From Acidomonas methanolica (GTDB lineage Bacteria > Pseudomonadota > Alphaproteobacteria > Acetobacterales > Acetobacteraceae), in NCBI RefSeq assembly GCF_004346035.1, contig NZ_SLZN01000026.1:1-39296 (forward strand): a stretch of DNA of 39,296 nt, in the 5' to 3' direction. Below, piece after piece: positions 8,635 through 17,611 of the stretch; the stretch's first letter is position 1; the number at the start of each line of letters is the position of its first letter. The position numbers and the translations under genes were made by a program. The notes under the pieces are model-generated. The model saw only the letters and a list, made by a program, of their open reading frames with translations. It was not told where the DNA came from and ran no database searches.

Positions 8635-10641
8635 ATGAACATGAGAAAACTGGCTGTCTGCGCCATCCTGGTTTCGAGCGCCCTGACCGCGCTGGCCCCG
8701 GCGCGAGCCGCCGATCCTCTGGTCCTGGCCCCCGGCAAGCCCGGCGGCGATCTGGACGCCGCCCGTCCGGGCTTCGGCAACAAGGCGGTGCGCCTGTCAT
8801 GGGCCGTCCAGGGCGACAAACTCGTCGATCCCCGGTTTTCCGACCTCGTCCACGGCAGGACGATCACGCTGCGCGGATTGTTCACGCTGACCTTCAATGA
8901 CGGCAAGGCGATTTCCAGCGCCGACCTGACGCTAACACACATCCCGCGCATCGAGACGATCGCGCCCGACATGACCGGCGCGCGCGCGGCCGACCGCCTG
9001 CCCGGTCTGGCCGTCGTCGCGGAATTCGCCGATCCGAAAGGCCGTTTCACGATCGCCTGGCGGGTCGAACAGCGCGACGGCTCTCCCTATCTGCGCGAAA
9101 TCATGGCGTTGACGCCAGAGACCCTGCCGCTTTCACTCAGGAACGTGGCGCTGTTCGAAGCCAATGTGGACGCCGGTGAGGTGGTCGGCGACGTGCAGGG
9201 CTCGCCGGCGGTCGTCGATGACAGTTATTTCGGCATCGAAAATCCTCTGGCCAACAGTCTGGTGTTCAATGGCCGCTCGCGCCTGACACTTGCGCAGGCG
9301 CTGCCGATCCAGCCCGACCATACGCTGACCGTTTCCGCCGTCGCGGGCGTCGTCCGGCACGGGCAGCTCCGCCGCGATTTCCAGATCTATGTCGAACGCG
9401 AGCGCAGCCACCCGTACCGCCCCTTCCTCAACTATAATTCCTGGTACGATATCGGCTATTTCACGCCCTACACCCAGAAGGACGCCGAGAACCGTATCCG
9501 CGCCATCGGCGAGGCGCTGGTCCGCAAGCGGGGCGTGGTCCTCGATTCCTATCTCTTCGACGACGGATGGGACGACCGGAGCGGCTTCTGGCGCTTCAGC
9601 AAGGATTTCCCCTCCGGCTTCAAGCCGCTTCGCGCACTGGCCGCGTCCTACGGCGCCGCGCCCGGCATCTGGCTCTCCCCCTGGGGCGGCTACAGCACGC
9701 CGCAGCAGATCCGCCTGGCCAACGGACGCAAGGCCGGGCTGGAAATCCGCGACGATGGCTTCGATCTTTCGGGACCGAAATATTACGCCGTCTTCCACGA
9801 CGCCGTGATGCGGATGCTGAAGGAAGACGGCATCAACCAGTTCAAGTTCGACGGTACCGGCAATGCCGATCAGGTCGCGCCCGGCAGCGTGTTCAACAGC
9901 GATTTCGACGCCGCCATCCACCTGATCGCCGACATCTACGCCGCCCGCCCCAACACATTCATCAACCTGACGACGGGCACTTTTCCGTCGCCCTTCTGGC
10001 TGCTCACCGCCGATTCCATATGGCGCGGCGGCGAGGACGACATGCTGCGCGGCGTCGGCACCAAACGTCAGCGCTGGATCACGTACCGCGATTCGGATAC
10101 CTACCACAACATCGTCGTCAAGGCGCCGCTCTTCCCGCTGAACTCGTTGATGTTGCACGGCATCATCTATGCCCGGAAGAACCAGCGCCTCGACGCCGAT
10201 CCCGGTCACGATTTCCCCGACGAGGTGCACAGCTTCTTCGCCACCGGCACGGATGAACAGGAACTCTACGTCACACCCGCCCTGCTCACGCCCGCCGATT
10301 GGGACGTTATCGCCGACACGGCGAAATGGGCCCGGGCCAATGCCGAGATCCTGAAGGACAGCCATTGGGTCGGCGGCGATCCCGGTCGTCTCGAACCCTA
10401 TGGCTGGGCGGCCTGGACGCCGAAAAAGGCGTTCCTGACTCTGCGCAATCCCGACCAGGTTCCGCGCCGCATCCTGATCGAACCGGGCAAGGCGCTCGAA
10501 CTGCCCGAGGACGCGCCGACACGATACGCGGTGCATGCGCTGTGGGCGAAATCCCCCACGCCCGGCACACTGGACGCCGCCACGCCCGTCGTCATCCAGT
10601 TGGCGCCGTTCGAGGTCATGACGCTGGAATTGACGCCCTGA
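8635..10641 (+). CDS. Exported clan GH-D (alpha-galactosidase/GH36-like) glycoside hydrolase
   Basis: The 668-residue protein starts with a signal peptide (1-26, cleavage after ARA), then a beta-sandwich-like N-terminal region to about 250 and a TIM barrel. Barrel motifs match alpha-galactosidases: LFDDGWDD (307-314), WLSPWGGY, QFKFDGTGN with D406 as likely nucleophile, and WRGGEDD (463-469) as the likely acid/base region. Similar sequences are often labelled alpha-galactosidase or, misleadingly, enterotoxin. It would cleave terminal alpha-galactosyl or alpha-N-acetylgalactosaminyl residues in the periplasm. It lies 3 bp after the receptor gene and overlaps the GH35 gene by one base, so the three are one operon. 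The exact GH family and sugar cannot be fixed by eye. Confidence 0.7.
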   Translation: MNMRKLAVCAILVSSALTALAPARAADPLVLAPGKPGGDLDAARPGFGNKAVRLSWAVQGDKLVDPRFSDLVHGRTITLRGLFTLTFNDGKAISSADLTLTHIPRIETIAPDMTGARAADRLPGLAVVAEFADPKGRFTIAWRVEQRDGSPYLREIMALTPETLPLSLRNVALFEANVDAGEVVGDVQGSPAVVDDSYFGIENPLANSLVFNGRSRLTLAQALPIQPDHTLTVSAVAGVVRHGQLRRDFQIYVERERSHPYRPFLNYNSWYDIGYFTPYTQKDAENRIRAIGEALVRKRGVVLDSYLFDDGWDDRSGFWRFSKDFPSGFKPLRALAASYGAAPGIWLSPWGGYSTPQQIRLANGRKAGLEIRDDGFDLSGPKYYAVFHDAVMRMLKEDGINQFKFDGTGNADQVAPGSVFNSDFDAAIHLIADIYAARPNTFINLTTGTFPSPFWLLTADSIWRGGEDDMLRGVGTKRQRWITYRDSDTYHNIVVKAPLFPLNSLMLHGIIYARKNQRLDADPGHDFPDEVHSFFATGTDEQELYVTPALLTPADWDVIADTAKWARANAEILKDSHWVGGDPGRLEPYGWAAWTPKKAFLTLRNPDQVPRRILIEPGKALELPEDAPTRYAVHALWAKSPTPGTLDAATPVVIQLAPFEVMTLELTP

Positions 10642-12518
10642 TGCAGCGAATGGGGACGCAGCGTGCGGGGCGCCGCGCCGTCCTCTCCGGCTCCATGGCC
10701 ATCGGCCTGTTCACACTCGGCGGCCGGCTCCTTGCCGCCGAGCGTGAACAGACGCCCGAACCCCTACCGGATGGCCGCCCCCATGCCTTCACGCTGCATC
10801 GCGACGGTTTCCGCCTGGACGGCACGCCGTTCCAGATCCGGTCGGGCGAAATGCATCCCATCCGCATCCCGCGCAGCGAGTGGCCGGCACGGATCGCCAT
10901 GGCCAAGGCGATGGGGCTGAACACCATCGCCATCTACCTGATGTGGAACACGCTGGAATACGCGCCCGGACAGTTCGACCTGACGACGGACCGGCGCGAT
11001 TTCCGCACTTTCCTGACCCTCTGCCAGCAGGCCGGGCTGTGGGTCTCCCTGCGCCCCGGCCCCTATGTCTGCGGCGAGTGGGATTTCGGCGGCCTGCCCG
11101 CCTGGCTGCTCTATGACGGCGATATCCGCGTCCGCAGCATGGACCCCGCCTTCCTCGCCGCCGCCGGGCGCTATATCGCCACCATCGCGCAGGCCGTACG
11201 CCCCTTCATGGCCGATCGCGGCGGCCCGATCCTGATGACGCAAATCGAAAACGAATATGCGTCCTTCGGTGGCGATCCCGCCTATACGGCCTGGACCCGC
11301 GACACCTGGCGCCGATACGGCGTCACTCGCGCCTGCACCACCGCCGACGGATTGGTCCAACTGCGCGAAAAACGCACCATCCTGCCGTCCTGCGCGATCG
11401 GGCTGGACGGCGATTACGAACTCGACAAGGCCCGCGATCTCGCATCGGAAACACCGCTCTGGATCAGCGAGGCCTATCCCGGCTGGCTGACCCATTGGGG
11501 CGAGAAGAGCATGGCGACGGTCGATTTCGTTCCGGATTTTCGCAAAATACTGGACCAGAACGCCTCGTTCAATCTCTACGTCGTGCATGGCGGGACGAAT
11601 TTCGGCTTTGGCGCGGGCGCGAACGCCCGTCGCGACGGCAGCCAATTCCAGCCCGTGATCACCAGCTATGATTACGACGCACCGATCGACGAGGCCGGGC
11701 GCGCGACCCCGAAATATCACATCCTGCGCGCCATGATCGCCCGCGCCACCGGCCGCCCCGCTCCTGCCGTTCCCCCCGACCCGCCGGTCCTGGGCTTCGC
11801 CCCCGTCATGGCGCGCGCCGCCGGTTCGCTCTGGGACATTCCGGGCGAGCCGGTCCGCATGCGTGATCCCGTCTCGATGGAACGCGCCCTGCGCCAGCCC
11901 TCGGGCATGGCGCTCTATCGCTGCGTCATCCCGGCCGGACGCGGCGGCCCGCTCCGTCTGCCGCCGGTCCATGACGATGCGCGCCTGTTCCTCGACGGCA
12001 CGGATATCGGCACTCTGTCACGTCTCTTTCCTGCAAAGACGCCTCCCGTCATCGCCCCCTCCCCGCACCCCAGACGCCTGGACATCCTGGTGGACAGTTT
12101 CGGCCATATCGGCTTCGGCCCCGCCATGGGCGACCGCAAGGGCCTGGACGGTCCGGTCACGCTGGGCGGAATGCCCCTCGAACACTGGACGATCCTTGGC
12201 CTTCCTCTCGATGCCACCCAGCGCGCCCAGGCCACCCGCCGCCCACCGACGCCCGGGCATCCTGCGGGGCTGTACCGCGCGACTTTCGACATGCCCGGCA
12301 TCGGCGGCACCTATCTCGACCTGTCGGAATGGAAAAAGGGCTATGTCTGGGTCAACGGCCACGCGCTGGGGCGTTTCTGGTCGATCGGCCCGCAACAGCA
12401 CCTCTTCTGCCCGGCGGAATTCCTGCATCTGACCGGGAACGATCTGCTGGTGCTCGATCGCCACGCCACGACCGCCGCCCATGTCCGCGGTTTGACCACT
12501 CTGTCCGGCCCACAATGA
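10641..12518 (+). CDS. Exported GH35 beta-galactosidase
   Basis: The 625-residue GH35 enzyme has RSGEMHPIRIPRSEWPARI near the start, then RPGPYVCGEWDFGGLPAWL, the acid/base glutamate in QIENEY (E205) and the nucleophile in ISEAYPGWLTHWG (E277). The jelly-roll C-terminal region shows LSEWKKGYVWVNGHALGRFW, as in the family. The N-terminus (RAGRRAVLSGSMAIGLFTLGG) resembles a twin-arginine or Sec signal, so the protein is probably periplasmic. The ATG overlaps the stop of the preceding gene (TGATG), indicating translational coupling; longer frames upstream only read through the previous gene. It would remove terminal beta-galactose from imported oligosaccharides, complementing the alpha-specific hydrolase. 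Confidence 0.9.
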   Translation: MQRMGTQRAGRRAVLSGSMAIGLFTLGGRLLAAEREQTPEPLPDGRPHAFTLHRDGFRLDGTPFQIRSGEMHPIRIPRSEWPARIAMAKAMGLNTIAIYLMWNTLEYAPGQFDLTTDRRDFRTFLTLCQQAGLWVSLRPGPYVCGEWDFGGLPAWLLYDGDIRVRSMDPAFLAAAGRYIATIAQAVRPFMADRGGPILMTQIENEYASFGGDPAYTAWTRDTWRRYGVTRACTTADGLVQLREKRTILPSCAIGLDGDYELDKARDLASETPLWISEAYPGWLTHWGEKSMATVDFVPDFRKILDQNASFNLYVVHGGTNFGFGAGANARRDGSQFQPVITSYDYDAPIDEAGRATPKYHILRAMIARATGRPAPAVPPDPPVLGFAPVMARAAGSLWDIPGEPVRMRDPVSMERALRQPSGMALYRCVIPAGRGGPLRLPPVHDDARLFLDGTDIGTLSRLFPAKTPPVIAPSPHPRRLDILVDSFGHIGFGPAMGDRKGLDGPVTLGGMPLEHWTILGLPLDATQRAQATRRPPTPGHPAGLYRATFDMPGIGGTYLDLSEWKKGYVWVNGHALGRFWSIGPQQHLFCPAEFLHLTGNDLLVLDRHATTAAHVRGLTTLSGPQ

Positions 12519-12601
12519 ACGCGAGCTGGTTCAATGACTGATACGTACAGTAAATCCGTCGTCATGATAGAATAAATGAGAGAAAATACAATCAAACCGT
12601 G

Positions 12602-13909
12602 TTAGAATTTACCCAAACGACCCGCCGTCGCGGAATAGAGAGACCTGAGGCGTTCCTGGTACCGGCCAAGGTTGAAAAATTCTGCCCGCGCTCGTCCCCT
12701 CTCGCGCAACTCGGCGCAAAGCATGTCGTCATGATCGAGACGCATGATCGCAGCTTCGATCGCTGAAATGCTGTACGGCTCCACGTCCAGCGCGGCGCCG
12801 CCTGTGATCTCCGCCAATGCCCCCTCGTTGCTCGTAAGGACAGGCGCGCCGAGCGCCATGGCTTCAAGCACGGGCAGACCAAACCCTTCCGTGATGGACG
12901 GGAAAAGTAAGGCACGTGCATTGATCATAAGCGCCTGAAGTGTCGGGTGTGAAACATAATCCAGACACTGGATGCGTCCGAGCGAGACCCCACGTTCGAT
13001 AAGTTTTACATCATTTTCACTCTTCCAGGACATGGCGCTGCTGATGACGAGCTTTCGTGAGGACTCCGACGCCAGAAACGCGGCGACAAGTCGCCCTATG
13101 TTCTTTTTGGGTTCTATCGATCCGCAAAACAGAAAATATTCGTCAGGATTCAGGCCAAGCTCGTTCCTGATCATGTCTTGAGACGCATGGTGCTGTGCGC
13201 CACGGAGTGTATTGATATCAATGGATTGGTAACTGTTATGAATTTTTTGCTCTGATTCCGGAAAGAAGGAAAGCACGTCCTTCCTTGTGGCCTCGGACAC
13301 GACACATAACGCGTCGGCCTCCATGCATAGACGGTTCAACAGATTGAAATGGAACGTCTTGGACCGCATCACCATCTGCGGAAATTTGAGCGGGACAAGA
13401 TCATGCACCGTGTAGATATTGGGAATGCCGTCCACCATGATGGGGAGGGGGAAAGTCCAATGCATGAGCGTGGGCGGGTGCGGTATTCTAATCCGGAGGA
13501 GACGGCCCGTCGTTTTGAAATGTCCGGCGGCGCGTCGAAACAATCCCGGAATATTGAGAATCCGGTCGACAGACGGAATCTGCTTCTTCCTGTCATGCCG
13601 TGTCACGGGCACAAGCGCGGCGGCGGGGTGGGAAAGGTCACGTATCGTCTCGCGCCACCAGGAAACGCGGGGAAAACGCCCGCGACTCCAGGACTCTTCT
13701 TTTCCGAGACGATCAAAAAAAAGATCCTCCATCCGGGAATTGGATGTGGATCGCGGCAGGTTCAGCCCATAAAGCACGTCAACTGACGCCCCCATGCCGG
13801 CCAGCGCGTGTGACAGAACACGTGTATAGGTCGCAATGCCTGTGCCGCGTTGAAGTGCAAGATTATAGCCGTCAATTCCTACATGCAGAGAACGAAATGG
13901 AGTTGTCAT
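12602..13909 (-). CDS. GT4-family glycosyltransferase
   Basis: The 435-residue GT-B glycosyltransferase shows N-terminal GIDGYNLALQRGTGIATYTR, the nucleotide-binding half with FCGSIEPKKNIGRLVAAF, and the retaining-GT EX7E signature in TEGFGLPVLEAMALG (E341, E349). It probably adds a sugar (mannose or rhamnose type) to a lipid-linked polysaccharide at the cytoplasmic membrane. The ATG at 13909 fits where homology begins; an in-frame ATG at 13972 would add 21 residues, and neither has a good ribosome site. The gene and its flanks are clearly less GC-rich than neighbours, suggesting separate acquisition. About 260 bp separate it from the GT2 gene upstream. Confidence 0.85.
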   Translation of the reverse strand: MTTPFRSLHVGIDGYNLALQRGTGIATYTRVLSHALAGMGASVDVLYGLNLPRSTSNSRMEDLFFDRLGKEESWSRGRFPRVSWWRETIRDLSHPAAALVPVTRHDRKKQIPSVDRILNIPGLFRRAAGHFKTTGRLLRIRIPHPPTLMHWTFPLPIMVDGIPNIYTVHDLVPLKFPQMVMRSKTFHFNLLNRLCMEADALCVVSEATRKDVLSFFPESEQKIHNSYQSIDINTLRGAQHHASQDMIRNELGLNPDEYFLFCGSIEPKKNIGRLVAAFLASESSRKLVISSAMSWKSENDVKLIERGVSLGRIQCLDYVSHPTLQALMINARALLFPSITEGFGLPVLEAMALGAPVLTSNEGALAEITGGAALDVEPYSISAIEAAIMRLDHDDMLCAELRERGRARAEFFNLGRYQERLRSLYSATAGRLGKF

Positions 13910-14170
13910 TGAAAGTGCAACAGCCCTGATTTTAATGAGGCCACTGATCGAAACCCAAACAGCGACGGCCATGACGGAAAAGAGGCTCTGAAAAATACCA
14001 TTTTTACCAAATACTGATACGGCCCGATTTTAGGGTTCATGCTCCGGCTTGGGTAGCCTTTTTTATTCAGAGGGTGCGTCAGCGATGATCTGACCGGAGA
14101 AGGCGACCGTGAAGCGCTTCCATGACGAAACGCACGACCTTCCGCCCCCTCAAACCACGGGACCAAACAT

Positions 14171-15112
14171 CTATCCCCCCGCGAGCACGAACCACAGCCG
14201 GAAGAGGGCCGTCTCGGCGCGAGTCTGCCGCACCAGCCCGCGCCAGCGCCATAACGCGCCGAACCGTGCCGCCGCCCCGCGCGGCAGCGCACGCAGCAAC
14301 GCGCCGATCAGCCGCGCCGCCTCCGGGGAAAGCTGCTCCGGGCGCTCCGCCAACCGTGCCAGATTGGCCGCGAACACCGCCATGAAGGCGCGCGGCCCCC
14401 GCCGCACCGCCGCCACGGCGCGCGACCACCAGGAGCGCGCGCCCACCGTATTGCGTCCATGCTGGCGATAGAAACTCACGCAGCGCGGATCGGCGATCAC
14501 ACGCCCTCCCGCCGCCGACACGACGAGATAGGCCCACCAGTCATGCAACACCCCCGGCGGCGGCGCGAACCCCCGCAGCAGCGCCGCCGCCGGGGGATTG
14601 AGCATCACGGTATGACCCGTCGCGATATTCTGCGTCAGCGCCGCCGCGAAAACCGGCGGCCGCCGTACCGGCGCCGACCGCCCCTTGGGCGTCAGGGCGG
14701 AATCCGTCAGGACCTGACGGGCGCAGTAGAGCGCGGGCGTCTCTTCCTCGCCCAAGGCGGCCAGACCCCAGCCCAGCTTCTCGGGAAACCAGACATCATC
14801 CTGATCGGCGAAGGCGATCACCCTTTCCGGCGGCACGGCCTCCAGCAACACGCCGTAGGACGCGGCGACGCCCAGACAACCGACCGGCTCCGACACCTCC
14901 ACGCAGCGCCCCTGCCCCCGATATGTCTGAAAGGACAGCATGATGGCGCGCGAGGCATCCTCGGACCCGTCGTCACGCCAGTACACCACCCAGTCCCGAT
15001 ACGTCTGCGCGAGAATACTGTCGAGCTGGGCGTTGAGATACGCCTCGCCATTATGAACGGATAACAGCACCGCCACCGGCGTCGTTACGACACCTGCGGA
15101 ACCTCCCACCAT
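14171..15112 (-). CDS. GT2-family glycosyltransferase (rhamnosyltransferase-like)
   Basis: The 313-residue GT-A transferase carries VAVLLSVHNGEAYLNAQLDS at the start, DDGS (47-50), the metal/nucleotide motif FADQDDVWFPEK (101-112) and HDWWAYLVVSAAGG, a pattern typical of rhamnosyl- and related transferases of O-antigen clusters. It follows rmlD by about 80 bp on the same strand, so dTDP-L-rhamnose is the likely donor. The ATG at 15112 is chosen; an in-frame TTG at 15154 would add 14 residues. The C-terminal 100 residues are Ala/Arg-rich. Acceptor unknown. Confidence 0.8.
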   Translation of the reverse strand: MVGGSAGVVTTPVAVLLSVHNGEAYLNAQLDSILAQTYRDWVVYWRDDGSEDASRAIMLSFQTYRGQGRCVEVSEPVGCLGVAASYGVLLEAVPPERVIAFADQDDVWFPEKLGWGLAALGEEETPALYCARQVLTDSALTPKGRSAPVRRPPVFAAALTQNIATGHTVMLNPPAAALLRGFAPPPGVLHDWWAYLVVSAAGGRVIADPRCVSFYRQHGRNTVGARSWWSRAVAAVRRGPRAFMAVFAANLARLAERPEQLSPEAARLIGALLRALPRGAAARFGALWRWRGLVRQTRAETALFRLWFVLAGG

Positions 15113-15193
15113 GCGCGGGACCCAGCCCACCGAACGTCCTTGCGTCTTGCCCAAACTATCGTCACCGTTCCGCCTGTCCCCGGCGCCTGCCCG

Positions 15194-16090
15194 TCAAGCC
15201 GCGCCGAGAATCTGGCGCACCGTGCGCGCCACGCTCTCGCGCCATTCCGGCAGCTTCACGCCGAAAACGCGCTCCAGCTTGCCACAATCGAGCCGCGAAT
15301 CCGCCGGGCGCTTCGCCGGGGTCGGCCACTCCTCGGTCCGGATCGCCGTCACCTCCGGCATGGCCCGCCCCTGCTTCGCCGCCTCCTCGAATGTATAAAC
15401 AGCCAGACCGTGCCAACTCGTCTCGCCCGTCCCGCTCGCATGGTACAGCCCGGCCCAACCCTCCTGCCAGCCCTCGGTCTCGACCTTCGCGACGATGGCC
15501 AGAATCGCCTCGGCGAGATCGTCGGAACTGGTCGGATTGCCCGTCTGATCCCCCACCACGCGAAGATGCGACGTCTTCGCCCCGGCATTGATCATGGTGC
15601 GGACGAAATTCTTGCCATGGGATGAATAGACCCAGGACGTCCGCAACACCACGCTCATCGGATGGGCCGCCAGCACCGCCCGCTCGCCCGCCGCCTTGGT
15701 GCTTCCATAGACCGTCTGCGGCGAAACCGGATCGGTCTCGACATAGGGCGTCCCCTTGCTCCCGTCGAAGACATAATCCGTCGAAACATGCACGAGGGGA
15801 ATCCCCGCCGCACGGCAGACCCGCGCCACCTCGGCCGGCCCGCTGTCATTGGCCCGCGCCGCCGCCTCGTGCTCCGTCTCGGCCAGATCCACCGCCGTCC
15901 ACGCCGCCGCATTGACCACGACGGCGGGTTTGTATGTCTGAACCGCTGCCGCGATCGTCTCCGGCCTGTCGAAATCGAATTCCGGCCGCCCGACGCGGAT
16001 CACCCGCGCGCCGCCCAGCTTTTCCAGCGAGACCGCCAACTGCCCGCTGCCGCCCGTCACGAGGATCGGGCCTTTCACCTGCGCGCTCAT
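15194..16090 (-). CDS. rmlD: dTDP-4-dehydrorhamnose reductase RmlD
   Basis: The 298-residue short-chain-dehydrogenase-like reductase performs the last step to dTDP-L-rhamnose with NAD(P)H. Visible are the nucleotide loop GGSGQLA (13-19), STDYVFDG (103-110) and the catalytic pair in VYGSTKAAGE (Y128, K132). ATG at 16090 overlaps the rmlC stop by 4 bp (ATGA), so translation is coupled; the longer frame upstream only reads into rmlC. Fourth gene of the rmlBACD operon. Confidence 0.93.
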   Translation of the reverse strand: MSAQVKGPILVTGGSGQLAVSLEKLGGARVIRVGRPEFDFDRPETIAAAVQTYKPAVVVNAAAWTAVDLAETEHEAAARANDSGPAEVARVCRAAGIPLVHVSTDYVFDGSKGTPYVETDPVSPQTVYGSTKAAGERAVLAAHPMSVVLRTSWVYSSHGKNFVRTMINAGAKTSHLRVVGDQTGNPTSSDDLAEAILAIVAKVETEGWQEGWAGLYHASGTGETSWHGLAVYTFEEAAKQGRAMPEVTAIRTEEWPTPAKRPADSRLDCGKLERVFGVKLPEWRESVARTVRQILGAA

Positions 16091-16647
16091 GAGTAGCTGA
16101 ACCATCCCTTGGCCTCGGAGAAAGGCGGCGCGACCCTGTCCTTGTCGGACAGCACCGCCTCCTCCGGCGCGATCGGCCACGCGATCGCCAGTTCCGGACA
16201 GTTCCAGATCACCGCCCGCTCGGATGCCCTGTCATACAGGCTGGTGCATTTGTACTGCACCTCGGTATTCTCCGTCAGCGTCACGAATCCGTGCAGGAAC
16301 CCCGGCGGCACCCAGATCTGGGACCAGTTTTCCTCCGAAAGTTCCGCCGCCACCCACTTGCCGTAGGTCGGCGATCCCGTGCGGATATCCACCGCCACAT
16401 CCCAGATCGCCCCCTTCGTGCAGCGCACCAGCTTGCCCTGCGCATAGGGCGCCAGCTGGCAATGCAGCGCCCGCACGACGCCCTTCTGGCGCGACAGGCT
16501 CTGATTGTCCTGCACGAACGGCAGATCGACTCCCGCGTCCGTCATGCGCTGGACATTGTACGTCTCGGAGAAGAACCCGCGATTGTCACCGAAGCGCGGC
16601 GGAGTGACGAGAATGACCTCCGGAATTTCGAGACGTTCAACTTTCAT
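16087..16647 (-). CDS. rmlC: dTDP-4-dehydrorhamnose 3,5-epimerase RmlC
   Basis: The 186-residue cupin epimerase inverts C3 and C5 of dTDP-4-keto-6-deoxyglucose. The family segments are SETYNVQRM, DNQSLSRQKGVVRALHCQ with the catalytic H62, K72, DVAVDIR, WVPPGFLHGF, and YKCTSLYDR with Y132; these match positions known from RmlC structures. Normal full length. It lies 19 bp after rmlA and overlaps rmlD by 4 bp. Confidence 0.95.
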   Translation of the reverse strand: MKVERLEIPEVILVTPPRFGDNRGFFSETYNVQRMTDAGVDLPFVQDNQSLSRQKGVVRALHCQLAPYAQGKLVRCTKGAIWDVAVDIRTGSPTYGKWVAAELSEENWSQIWVPPGFLHGFVTLTENTEVQYKCTSLYDRASERAVIWNCPELAIAWPIAPEEAVLSDKDRVAPPFSEAKGWFSYS

Positions 16648-16666
16648 TCACCAGCCCTCTGTCGTT

Positions 16667-17575
16667 TCAGTGATTCGGATTATGGCCGGCTTCGGCGAGT
16701 TCCTTGAGCATCCGCCCCAGTTCCGTCTTGCCCACGCGCGCCGCCAGGTCCAGCAGATGCGCCGCGTCGACGAAGCCCATGCGGAACGCCACCTCCTCCG
16801 GAGATCCCACCAGCATCCCCTGACGGGACTGGATGGTCTGCACGAACTGCCCGGCCTGCATCAGGCTGTCCGGCATCCCGGCGTCCAGCCATGCGCAGCC
16901 GCGCCCGAGGCGATCGACCTGCAACGTCCCTTCTTCGAGATACATCTGGTTGAGATCGGTGATCTCCAGCTCCCCGCGCGGGCTTGGCTTCACCCGCCGG
17001 GCGAAATCCACCACCCGCCGGTCGTAGAAATACAACCCGGTCACGGCCCAGTTCGAGGTCGGGCGCGCCGGTTTTTCCACGATATCCAATGCGCGTCCCG
17101 TATCGTCGAAGGTCACGACGCCGTACCGCTCCGGATCGCGCACCTGATAGGCGAAAACCGTCGCGCCTTCCGGCCGCATGGAGGCCGCCCGCAGCATGAC
17201 GCCCAGATGATCGGCGAAAATGAGGTTGTCGCCGAGCGCCAGCGCGCAGGGCTGCCCTTCGAGCCAGTCCTCGCCGATCAGGAAGGCCTGCGCCAGCCCG
17301 TCCGGGCTCGGCTGCACCCGATAGGAGAAACGCACCCCGAACTGCGATCCGTCTCCCAGCAGACGCTGGAACTGCGGCATGTCGTGCGGCGTGGTGATGA
17401 CGAGAATGTCCCGTATCCCCGCCAGCATCAGCGTGGAAAGCGGGTAGTAGATCATCGGCTTGTCATAGACCGGCAACAACTGCTTTGACGACGCCAGCGT
17501 CATCGGATGCAACCGCGTCCCCGAGCCTCCGGCCAGAATGATGCCCTTCATGGGCGTCTCGACAAGCATAACCAT
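16667..17575 (-). CDS. rmlA: Glucose-1-phosphate thymidylyltransferase RmlA
   Basis: The 302-residue nucleotidyltransferase joins dTTP and glucose-1-phosphate, the first step to dTDP-L-rhamnose. The N-terminal GGSGTRLHP signature (16-24), [28 protein letters not shown] and [20 protein letters not shown] are all canonical. The start is ATG at 17575 with GGAGAAGAG upstream; ATGs at 17569 and 17551 are in frame, the last being the usual family start. It is 36 bp after rmlB. Confidence 0.95.
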   Translation of the reverse strand: MVMLVETPMKGIILAGGSGTRLHPMTLASSKQLLPVYDKPMIYYPLSTLMLAGIRDILVITTPHDMPQFQRLLGDGSQFGVRFSYRVQPSPDGLAQAFLIGEDWLEGQPCALALGDNLIFADHLGVMLRAASMRPEGATVFAYQVRDPERYGVVTFDDTGRALDIVEKPARPTSNWAVTGLYFYDRRVVDFARRVKPSPRGELEITDLNQMYLEEGTLQVDRLGRGCAWLDAGMPDSLMQAGQFVQTIQSRQGMLVGSPEEVAFRMGFVDAAHLLDLAARVGKTELGRMLKELAEAGHNPNH

Positions 17576-17611
17576 CAGGCTCTTCTCCGTGGGGAACGTT
17601 CGGTTCGGCTC

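Noticed and set aside
14046-14064. GGCT-loop-AGCC followed by six T on the plus strand
   Set aside because: The stem is only 4 bp and no plus-strand gene ends here; both flanking genes are on the minus strand.
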